Assembly (NCBI GenBank): GCA_963540705.1
Contig: CAUTQX010000021.1
Span: 1-12,009 of the forward strand
DNA: 12,009 nt
Direction of reading: 5' to 3'
Source: Nanosynbacter sp963540705
GTDB lineage: Bacteria > Patescibacteriota > Saccharimonadia > Saccharimonadales > Saccharimonadaceae
Positions 6,191 to 12,009 of the stretch are shown here, in pieces. The notes under the pieces are model-generated. The model was not told where the DNA came from. It made no database searches and saw only the letters and a list, made by a program, of their open reading frames with translations. The number at the start of each line of letters is the position of its first letter. The stretch's first letter is position 1. A program made the position numbers and the translations under genes.

Positions 6191-6454
6191 TTATAAAGAA
6201 GTAATAAAAGTTAAACCGCCTAATATCACTCCCGCTGCATTGGGAATGATGAGGATCCAGTCTTTTTTAGGTTCTTTTGTCCAACCATAGATTACCCAAA
6301 TTAAACAAGAAACTGCTGCGAATAGTGGTTGGAATGGTTGAGCTTTTTCTCCTTGTAGGTTAGCGATAATTTGTGGAATATATGCAATAAAGACAAGGAT
6401 CCCAATAAAAGCTCCAATAGATCCGACAAAGCGATTAATTTTTTGTTTAGACAT
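6191..6454 (-). CDS. SemiSWEET family sugar transporter
   Basis: This 87-aa integral membrane protein has three hydrophobic segments (about 10-29, 42-58 and 65-84), the half-transporter architecture of bacterial SemiSWEETs, which dimerise to move sugars across the membrane. The PQ-loop motif is YIPQII (25-30). LIWVIYGW (51-58) in the second helix and PNAAG (71-75) in the third match family positions, where Trp and Asn line the sugar pocket. I chose the second ATG (6454-6452, MSKQK) because GAGG lies 6 nt upstream; the first ATG at 6466 would put that site inside the gene. A consensus promoter precedes it. The sequence looks more like SemiSWEETs of Firmicutes such as streptococci than a CPR housekeeping gene, a judgement from memory that suggests transfer. 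The sugar is not predictable. Confidence 0.88.
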   Translation of the reverse strand: MSKQKINRFVGSIGAFIGILVFIAYIPQIIANLQGEKAQPFQPLFAAVSCLIWVIYGWTKEPKKDWILIIPNAAGVILGGLTFITSL

Positions 6455-6474
6455 ATAATACCTCATGAGGTTTT

Positions 6475-6504
6475 ATTATATTATAAAGGAAAAGATGCTG
6501 TCAA
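6475..6504 (-). promoter_or_regulatory. Consensus sigma-70 promoter for the SemiSWEET gene
   Basis: A perfect -35 TTGACA (6504-6499) and a perfect -10 TATAAT (6480-6475) are separated by 18 bp. The predicted start near 6468 leaves a leader of about 14 nt containing GAGG and then ATG at 6454. It is the strongest promoter seen in the window. The -35 box overlaps the stop of the decayed transposase frame, so it was probably supplied by the end of the insertion sequence. Confidence 0.82.
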
Positions 6505-6519
6505 TAATTTTGTGTAAAC
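6494..6519 (-). mobile_element. Possible terminal end of an IS256-family element
   Basis: Right after the transposase-like frame the minus strand reads GTTTACACAAAATTATTGAC and then AGCATC. From memory this resembles the terminal inverted repeats of IS256/Mutator elements from lactic acid bacteria and streptococci (TTTACACAAAAT followed by TTGACA-like bases). The opposite inverted repeat was not found, so the element is a remnant and its boundary is provisional. Confidence 0.35.
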
Positions 6520-6674
6520 ACTCTAGTAGAGTCTTCAAACAAAGTAACTAAGTAACGTTCCAGAGCCTCCTCGTTAGAAAAAAGAACCTTCTATTTCGTT
6601 TGACGTTTGATTTCTTTATTAAGAGACTTAATGAGTTTTGTCGAATAAATGCTATGCCAAATCTGGTAAGGAAA
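6501..6674 (-). pseudogene. IS256/Mutator-family transposase, decayed C-terminal fragment
   Basis: The minus-strand frame from 6674 reads FPYQIWHSIYSTKLIKSL, then NKEIKRQTK, an in-frame TAG (6593-6591), then KVLFSNEEALERYLVTLFED and a short tail to TGA (6503-6501). The layout follows the C-terminus of IS256-family transposases: a P-Q-I-x-x-SIY-S/T-TN-x-IE-S-x-N block, a basic K/R stretch, then F-x-NEEAL-R-LV. STN and IE have become STK and IK here, so the conserved Glu that I take to be the third DDE residue is lost. Upstream (6675-6722) only scraps remain, with a further stop. The protein is about 55 residues of an expected 390, so it is inactive. Confidence 0.8.
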
Positions 6675-6722
6675 CTGATTTCAGCAATCATACGCGTCAA
6701 TACTACGAACCAACGCCAAAAA

Positions 6723-6779
6723 AATTCAGTTAAGCTTATTGTTTGTAGATTCGTGGTTTCCCTTTTTAATCTTAATTAA
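6723..6779. repeat. Direct repeat copy B (decayed, at the lepA break)
   Basis: This is the partner of 5942-6000. The MazG-like ATG is changed to ACG, and the copy runs into transposase remnant sequence after its identical 24-bp end. Its other end supplies the last codons and the TAA stop (6774-6772) of the N-terminal lepA half. Confidence 0.9.
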
Positions 6780-7602
6780 AATATCTCCCCAGTGTTACCG
6801 TATCGCCAACCCGCGCCTCGCGTGTCGTCTTTAGGTTTGTCACAATATAGCCAATTTCGCCAGTTTCAAGCGAAGGGTCGGGTTGCATGGCTGGGCTAAG
6901 ATGACCAACCTCCAGAGCTAGTCCATTTGCCCCAGTCGCCATCATTCGGATAGACTCGCCCTTTTTAATTCGCCCATCAACCACCCTGACGTACAAAATC
7001 ACGCCACGATAATCATCATAATAGCTATCAAAAATCAACGCCCGAGTCGGATCATCAACCTCGCCAGTTGGCGCAGGGATTTTATCGACAACCGCATCCA
7101 AAACCTTATCTACGTTTTGACCAGTTTTAGCAGAAATATGAATAATCTCGCTCTCGTCGCAACCCAACAAATTAATAACTTGTCTGGATACGCGCGGTAT
7201 ATCAGCAGCCGGAAGATCAACCTTATTCAAGACCGGAATAATTGTCAAATCCTGCTCCATCGCCAAGTAAACGTTCGACAATGTTTGTGCCTGAATTCCC
7301 TGGCTGGCATCAACCACCAATATCGCGCCCTCGCAAGCCTGCAAACTGCGCGAAACTTCATAACTAAAGTCGACGTGCCCCGGAGTGTCAATCAAATTCA
7401 GATCAACATTTTTATATCGCATTCGCACCGGCGCCAGTTTAATAGTGATTCCTTTTTCTCGCTCCAAATCCATCGAATCCAGCAACTGCGACTTCATCTC
7501 GCGCTTTTCTACCGTCCCAGTCATCTCCATCATTCGATCAGCCAGCGTAGACTTGCCGTGATCAATGTGAGCAATAATACAAAAATTCCGAATATTTTCC
7601 AT
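6772..7602 (-). CDS. lepA: LepA/EF4 N-terminal half (GTPase and domain II)
   Basis: This 276-aa ORF carries the GTPase half of EF4, the ribosome-binding elongation factor that promotes back-translocation and helps translation under stress. G1 is AHIDHGKST (11-19), G2 is GITI (51-54), G3 is DTPGH (72-76, H76 probably catalytic), G4 is NKVD (126-129) and G5 is SAK (157-159). A beta-barrel domain II follows to VGDTVTL (265-271). The frame then ends with GRYFN and a TAA inside direct repeat copy B. Domains III, V-like and the EF4 C-terminal domain are absent and are encoded at 4040-5002; the two sum to 596 aa, the usual EF4 length. The ATG shares its A with the murJ stop (TAATG), so it is translated as part of the tilS-ftsH-murJ operon. 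Confidence 0.95.
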   Translation of the reverse strand: MENIRNFCIIAHIDHGKSTLADRMMEMTGTVEKREMKSQLLDSMDLEREKGITIKLAPVRMRYKNVDLNLIDTPGHVDFSYEVSRSLQACEGAILVVDASQGIQAQTLSNVYLAMEQDLTIIPVLNKVDLPAADIPRVSRQVINLLGCDESEIIHISAKTGQNVDKVLDAVVDKIPAPTGEVDDPTRALIFDSYYDDYRGVILYVRVVDGRIKKGESIRMMATGANGLALEVGHLSPAMQPDPSLETGEIGYIVTNLKTTREARVGDTVTLGRYFN

Positions 7603-9254
7603 TAGCCCTTAAACTCCAACCGTCCAAATAACACTTTCTTCAATCGCGATAAGATCGGGTCAATTTCTGGCAATTTCAACCACTTCGAAGCCATGGCATA
7701 TGCCCCAAAACTGACCAATGAAATGATAACGAATTTCGGAAAAGCGCTAAAGAAGCTGTCGTCATGGTAACGAAATGGCAAAACCAACACACCAATATAA
7801 CAAACCACGCCCGTAATGATTCCAGCGAGTATCATCTTAAAAATCGCCCGCACAAACGTCATGTCGAATAATTTTGGCATTTGACGATTCATAACTGCCA
7901 AAAGCACAACCACTTCCAAAACCGCCACGGTTGATTGAGCCCAAGCCAATCCATATGCGCCCATTTTCAAAACCATTGATAGAACAATTGCTAAAATAAT
8001 ATTCAAAGTAATCGAGAAAATTGAAATATACAGCGGAGTTTTCGTATCTTGGCGGGCGTAAAATGCTCGCGCGGCCATATGGTAAATAGTTCGGAATAAA
8101 ATTGCTACGACCAAACAGCCCAAAATTCCCGCGATTAGTTGATTGCCACCATTGCGAATAAAGTGCACAATATATCCTCTGGTAAAGAAAATCACCACTG
8201 ACACCGGAAGTGCCATCCAAAAAATAATTCTCAGCAGGGAACGCAGGTCTTTTTGGAATAAATCATCCCGACCCTCGCCCAAATGCTCAGTTAATTGTGG
8301 AAAGGCTGCGTTAGAAATTGCCACACCAATAAGGTTAATCGGCATCATATGAAGAGTTAAAGCCTGTTGATATGCCCTAACCGTACCGTCAGCCAAACGC
8401 GAGGCTAAATTGACCTCAACCAAGCTAACCACATAATCCATTCCTTGATCAACAGAACGTGCTGGCAGCAAAGATAGGACTTTTCTAAAACCCTTATTTC
8501 GCCAATAGATTTTGAAATTGTAATCAAACCCAAGTCCAGCCAAGCCAACCGCGCTGACGATCAATTGCAAAAACGATCCCAAAACCACGCCTAGCGCCAC
8601 GCCCATAATGCCGCCATCAAAAATCTGCCAGCCGAATAAATTGACACCGCCAGTAAACCACACTGTACCGATAATAATACCGACGTTATATAGCATTGGC
8701 GCCAGCGCACAGAACATAAATCGCCCGACCGCTTGCTGAATACTAGCAATCACCGCCGCAACCGCAAAAATAAACGGATTCACTGCGATCACCTGCATCA
8801 TGCTAACCGCCAAAGCATGGCCAGACTCACTAAGACCAGGCGCAATTAAATACTTCATCAACGGATCGGCAAAAACGATGATAAGCACTGATGCTGCCAT
8901 TGTTATTAGTGCCATAAAATTAATCATGCTTGAGCTAATTTGCCAAGCTGACTGCTTATTGCCTTTTACCCAACGCTCATTAAATACTGGAATAAACGTT
9001 ACACTAAGCGCACCAGAAACCAGCACTGCAAACATAAAATCTGGCACCATGAAAGCTGCCGTATAGGCATCCAGTCCAACCGGATATCCTGCCAACGCTC
9101 CATTTTCGCTTGGCATGTAAGCAGAGTTAAGTAGACGATCACGGAAAAACCCCAACAAGCTCGACAACAACGTCGAGCCCGCCAGAATCGTAGCCGCCAA
9201 TTTCACATTGAGCCGCTGATTTATTTTCGTAACTGTACTACGAACGCGCCCCAT
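7602..9254 (-). CDS. murJ: MurJ/MviN lipid II flippase
   Basis: This 550-aa polytopic inner-membrane protein of the MOP superfamily flips the peptidoglycan precursor lipid II. Hydrophobic segments recur along the whole length, consistent with about 14 helices. The family start region is SSLLGFFRD (31-39), where R38 corresponds to E. coli R24, and LDAYTAAFMVPDF (61-73), where D62 corresponds to D39. The E. coli PNLLR arginines are replaced by PDFMF, a change I recall as common outside Proteobacteria. The ATG lies 6 nt after the ftsH stop with no clear ribosome binding site, and its stop overlaps the lepA start by one base. The operon position couples envelope growth to FtsH and translation genes. 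Confidence 0.94.
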   Translation of the reverse strand: MGRVRSTVTKINQRLNVKLAATILAGSTLLSSLLGFFRDRLLNSAYMPSENGALAGYPVGLDAYTAAFMVPDFMFAVLVSGALSVTFIPVFNERWVKGNKQSAWQISSSMINFMALITMAASVLIIVFADPLMKYLIAPGLSESGHALAVSMMQVIAVNPFIFAVAAVIASIQQAVGRFMFCALAPMLYNVGIIIGTVWFTGGVNLFGWQIFDGGIMGVALGVVLGSFLQLIVSAVGLAGLGFDYNFKIYWRNKGFRKVLSLLPARSVDQGMDYVVSLVEVNLASRLADGTVRAYQQALTLHMMPINLIGVAISNAAFPQLTEHLGEGRDDLFQKDLRSLLRIIFWMALPVSVVIFFTRGYIVHFIRNGGNQLIAGILGCLVVAILFRTIYHMAARAFYARQDTKTPLYISIFSITLNIILAIVLSMVLKMGAYGLAWAQSTVAVLEVVVLLAVMNRQMPKLFDMTFVRAIFKMILAGIITGVVCYIGVLVLPFRYHDDSFFSAFPKFVIISLVSFGAYAMASKWLKLPEIDPILSRLKKVLFGRLEFKG

Positions 9255-9260
9255 AGTATT

Positions 9261-11129
9261 TTACGAATGCAGTTTAGCTTCTTTTGGTAATTTTGTGCCT
9301 TTAAGAATCTCGTCAACCTCAGATTCTTCCAAAGTTTCTTCCTTCAGCAGGGCCTCGGCTAACTTATCAAGGAACGAACGATTCTCTTTCAATACCAACA
9401 TTGCGCGATGTTTAGCTTCGGTAATCAATTGTGCGACTTCCTCATCAATCATCTTCGCAGTCTCATCAGAATACGGACGCTCTCTGGTCATCTTATCGAA
9501 CATCAAGCCGCCGTTATCTTCATGGAATACTTGATCGCGCAAGCCCTTACCCATTCCTTGTTCAATCACCATATCACGAGCAATCTCAGTCGCTTTTCGC
9601 AAATCCGAACCAGCTCCAGTAGTAATTCCATCATCGCCATAAATTAATTGCTCAGCGATTCGTCCGCCCATTGCCCGAGCCAAAATATCCTTAAACTCAT
9701 AAACATTGGTGTAGCTTTTATCTTCTGGCGGCAAGAACCATGTTACTCCACCGGTACCGCCACGTGGAATAATCGTAACCTTGTGGACTGGATCGGAATC
9801 AGGCAAGACGTGACCAACAATTGCATGACCAGCCTCATGATAAGCTGTCAATTCTTTTTCGTGATCGTTCATCACCTTAGCCTTGCGCTCTGGACCAATT
9901 GCCACACGCTCAAACGCCTCAGTTAATTCGTCATTCGTAATCTTCTTCTTATTGCGACGAGCGGCAATAATTGCAGCCTCATTTGCCATATTTGCCAAAT
10001 CCGCACCAGATGAGCCAGCGGTTTTTGCTGCTAGTTTATCAAGATCGACAGTTTCGTCAGTTGGCTTTTTCTTAAAGTGAACTTTCAGAATTGCCTCACG
10101 ATCTTTACGCTCTGGCAATGTAATGGTCACACGTCGGTCAAATCGCCCAGGGCGAAGCAAAGCTGGATCTAAGACATCTGCGCGGTTAGTTGCTGCCAAA
10201 ACAATAACATTCGTCTCGCCATCAAACCCATCCATTTCCACCAAAATCTGGTTCAGAGTTTGCTCGCGTTCATCATGACCGCCACCCATACCAGAGCCAC
10301 GCTTACGACCCACGGCATCAATCTCATCAATGAAGATGATACATGGAGAATTTTTCTTAGCCTTAGAGAATAGGTCTCGTACTCGACTAGCACCAACACC
10401 GACAAACATTTCCACAAATTCAGAACCGGAGATCGAGAAGAATGGCACACCAGCCTCACCGGCAACAGCTCGGGCTAGCATCGTCTTACCCGTACCTGGA
10501 TTACCAACTAGCAGAACACCCTTTGGAATCTTTGCGCCCAAATCCTTATATTTCTTTGGATGTTTTAGAAAATCAACAACTTCTTGCAGATCTTGTTTGG
10601 CGTTATCATTTCCAGCGATATCTGTAAATAAGACCTTTTCTTTATCTTGGCCATACAGACGAGCCTTACTCTTGCCAAATCCCATTGCTTGGTTATTTTG
10701 ACCCTGAGCTTGGCGCATCATAAACATGAAAAATACCACGATAATCAACACAGGTACGACCATAACCGCCAAATTCCACATAGTTTCACCAGTTGTAGAC
10801 GGTGGAATAATCTTCACTTCAACCTTAGCGTCCTTATTCAATCCCTGCTCATAAATACTACCAGACTCCTTGACCGAACGTTCAGTAGGTTTTGACTCTC
10901 CTTTGGGCGTCACCCTAATATCGTTTCCCTGAATCTCCAATTGAGCAATTTTACCGTCATTTGCTCGGCGCACTACATCAGACAATGCAACATCTTTAAG
11001 ATTTGATGCAGGGAAGAGTGTTGCGTAAAAAATTAACGCTACAAAAATTATAATTGCCCAAAACAATCCAAATCGTAAAATTTGACTTATTCTATTCTTT
11101 CCATTTCTTTGAGGCATTTTAACAGCCAT
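9261..11129 (-). CDS. ftsH: FtsH, membrane-bound ATP-dependent zinc protease
   Basis: FtsH extracts and degrades damaged membrane proteins and short-lived regulators. Numbering is from the ATG at 11129 (622 aa). Transmembrane helices lie at about 20-39 and 117-138, flanking an extracytoplasmic domain. The AAA+ module has Walker A GNPGTGKT (209-216), pore loop MFVG (241-244), Walker B IIFIDEID (264-271), and the second region of homology ATNRADVLDPALLRPGRFDR (313-332). The protease site is HEAGH (431-435), with D509 in GAGSDLRKAT as third zinc ligand. A TTG two codons upstream (11135) is possible, but AGGA at about 10-nt spacing favours the ATG. It follows tilS by under 30 nt, as in many bacteria with tilS-(hpt)-ftsH clusters. 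Family length is normal. Confidence 0.97.
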   Translation of the reverse strand: MAVKMPQRNGKNRISQILRFGLFWAIIIFVALIFYATLFPASNLKDVALSDVVRRANDGKIAQLEIQGNDIRVTPKGESKPTERSVKESGSIYEQGLNKDAKVEVKIIPPSTTGETMWNLAVMVVPVLIIVVFFMFMMRQAQGQNNQAMGFGKSKARLYGQDKEKVLFTDIAGNDNAKQDLQEVVDFLKHPKKYKDLGAKIPKGVLLVGNPGTGKTMLARAVAGEAGVPFFSISGSEFVEMFVGVGASRVRDLFSKAKKNSPCIIFIDEIDAVGRKRGSGMGGGHDEREQTLNQILVEMDGFDGETNVIVLAATNRADVLDPALLRPGRFDRRVTITLPERKDREAILKVHFKKKPTDETVDLDKLAAKTAGSSGADLANMANEAAIIAARRNKKKITNDELTEAFERVAIGPERKAKVMNDHEKELTAYHEAGHAIVGHVLPDSDPVHKVTIIPRGGTGGVTWFLPPEDKSYTNVYEFKDILARAMGGRIAEQLIYGDDGITTGAGSDLRKATEIARDMVIEQGMGKGLRDQVFHEDNGGLMFDKMTRERPYSDETAKMIDEEVAQLITEAKHRAMLVLKENRSFLDKLAEALLKEETLEESEVDEILKGTKLPKEAKLHS

Positions 11130-11157
11130 TCTCAACTAATCCTTTCGCCTATACTAA

Positions 11158-11994
11158 TCAAACTCTCTTTATTATAACACTTCTTAATGTCAATTTCATC
11201 ACAATACCACCGCCAATTTGCCAGCACGAGCCAGCTTTTCCAGTTTTTATAGCAATTAGCATACGCTCCAATTGAGAACCCAATAACGACACATCATAAT
11301 GTCGTAAAACATAATAATATAGTAATTCTTGTGCGACATTATCATCTATCATCGTCAAAAAATACCGACTCAGGACTTCTCCATCGAGCTTCTCTATTTC
11401 CTGCTCAATTTTTCCTCTTAATTCTCTCTGTTTTCGCCACGCCTCATACACTCCAAGTTTCTGATATTCATCAAGCTCACGATTTATCTTGCGCCTAAAT
11501 TTATTCCTCTGATACAAGTCGCTTTGATTCGTCTCATCTTCACACCATTCCAATTTCTGGCGAATCGCATATTCATAAATTCTCTGCTTCGTCCAACCAT
11601 TCATCGGCCTAACTATTTGACTATCGCTCATCCCCGCCAAGCCTCGCCACCTGGAGCCACGCTTAAGATTCATCGCTACAGTTTCAATAATGTCATCCCG
11701 GTGATGCGCTGTCACTATCACGCCATCAAAATCCGTCGCCACACCACACAAAAACTCATATCGTCTTTGGCGCGCCAATTCTTCACTGGCGTCAGCACCC
11801 AGTTTTTCGCGCCGACAAACAAATTGTATTTTATATCTATCAGCTAAAGCCTCGACAAATCTAGCATCACTCGCCGAATCCTCACGAATTCCGTGGTCAA
11901 AATGAGCGACCACCAGATCTTTCTCTACTCGTGACATCAAATCCAGCAAAACTACCGAATCAATCCCACCACTGACTGCGATAATATATCTCAC
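11158..11994 (-). CDS. tilS: TilS, tRNA(Ile)-lysidine synthase (short form)
   Basis: TilS ligates lysine to C34 of tRNA-Ile(CAU) using ATP, so that the tRNA reads AUA as isoleucine. The N-type PP-loop is SGGIDS (8-13). AHFDHGIRED (30-39) and TAHHRDDIIETVAMNLKRGS with GLAGM downstream are classic TilS blocks. At 278 aa it keeps the catalytic domain and a helical linker but lacks most of the C-terminal tRNA-binding domains of the E. coli enzyme (about 430 aa), like other minimal TilS proteins. The start is GTG (11994-11992), because an in-frame TGA lies at 12009-12007. The edge also shows codons EIMDM then TGA in another frame (to 11991), overlapping the GTG as GTGA, possibly the end of an upstream gene. 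ftsH follows. Confidence 0.92.
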   Translation of the reverse strand: MRYIIAVSGGIDSVVLLDLMSRVEKDLVVAHFDHGIREDSASDARFVEALADRYKIQFVCRREKLGADASEELARQRRYEFLCGVATDFDGVIVTAHHRDDIIETVAMNLKRGSRWRGLAGMSDSQIVRPMNGWTKQRIYEYAIRQKLEWCEDETNQSDLYQRNKFRRKINRELDEYQKLGVYEAWRKQRELRGKIEQEIEKLDGEVLSRYFLTMIDDNVAQELLYYYVLRHYDVSLLGSQLERMLIAIKTGKAGSCWQIGGGIVMKLTLRSVIIKRV

Positions 11995-12009
11995 ATATCC
12001 ATTATCTCA

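Noticed and set aside
6772..7602. Intein or split-intein explanation for the two lepA halves
   Set aside because: No intein N-terminal Cys/Ser splice block follows the N-half, and no HN-(Cys/Ser/Thr) end precedes the C-half. The N-half ends GRYFN with a plain TAA, and the intervening DNA encodes unrelated genes.
4040..7602. Sequencing frameshift as the cause of the lepA split
   Set aside because: The halves are 1.77 kb apart with at least three other genes between them, so no base error could join them.
7837..8220. 127-aa minus-strand ORF inside murJ
   Set aside because: It lies entirely within murJ in another frame, and its translation has no recognisable domain; murJ itself is strongly conserved across this span.
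9295..10895. Several plus-strand ORFs antisense to ftsH
   Set aside because: All are frame shadows of the well-conserved ftsH coding sequence.
1..12009. CRISPR array, tRNA or rRNA genes
   Set aside because: No regularly spaced repeats, cloverleaf with conserved TTC-A arm, or rRNA-like sequence was seen on either strand.

Overview
The window looks like core-genome DNA from a small-genome bacterium. Compact proteins, dense start/stop overlaps, a short HrcA, a minimal TilS and an oral-Firmicute-like insert together suggest a Candidate Phyla Radiation lineage, most likely Saccharibacteria (TM7). That assignment is inferred from protein character and could not be checked by a search. The standard genetic code fits every gene.

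Almost everything is on the minus strand, so transcription runs from high to low coordinates. A housekeeping operon enters at the right edge: tilS (tRNA-Ile lysidine synthase), ftsH (membrane AAA+ zinc protease), murJ (lipid II flippase), then the GTPase half of lepA (EF4). After about 1.77 kb of foreign-looking DNA the second half of lepA appears, followed by a 5'(3')-deoxyribonucleotidase-like HAD gene, gmk (guanylate kinase) and an LssY_C-domain membrane protein. At the left end is a separate heat-shock operon: a CIRCE operator and promoter, hrcA, an unlisted 53-codon membrane micro-ORF, and grpE, closed by a terminator that overlaps the tail of a convergent plus-strand gene.

The centre of interest is the split lepA. 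The two pieces (276 and 320 aa) together equal a normal-length EF4, and the break lies between the G domain/beta-barrel part and the C-terminal domains. The intervening 1769 bp holds, in transcription order: a decayed copy of a direct repeat, a decayed C-terminal fragment of an IS256/Mutator-family transposase, a SemiSWEET sugar transporter with a consensus promoter, a hairpin, a second and intact copy of the direct repeat, a MazG-like NTP pyrophosphohydrolase, and an unrecognised 156-aa protein. The C-terminal lepA half has its own TATAAT box just upstream of its ATG, so both halves may be expressed as a two-chain EF4.

The flanking genes serve translation quality (tilS, lepA), proteostasis (ftsH, hrcA, grpE), envelope building (murJ) and nucleotide metabolism (gmk, the deoxyribonucleotidase). 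The insert adds a candidate sugar-uptake gene and a nucleotide-sanitising gene.
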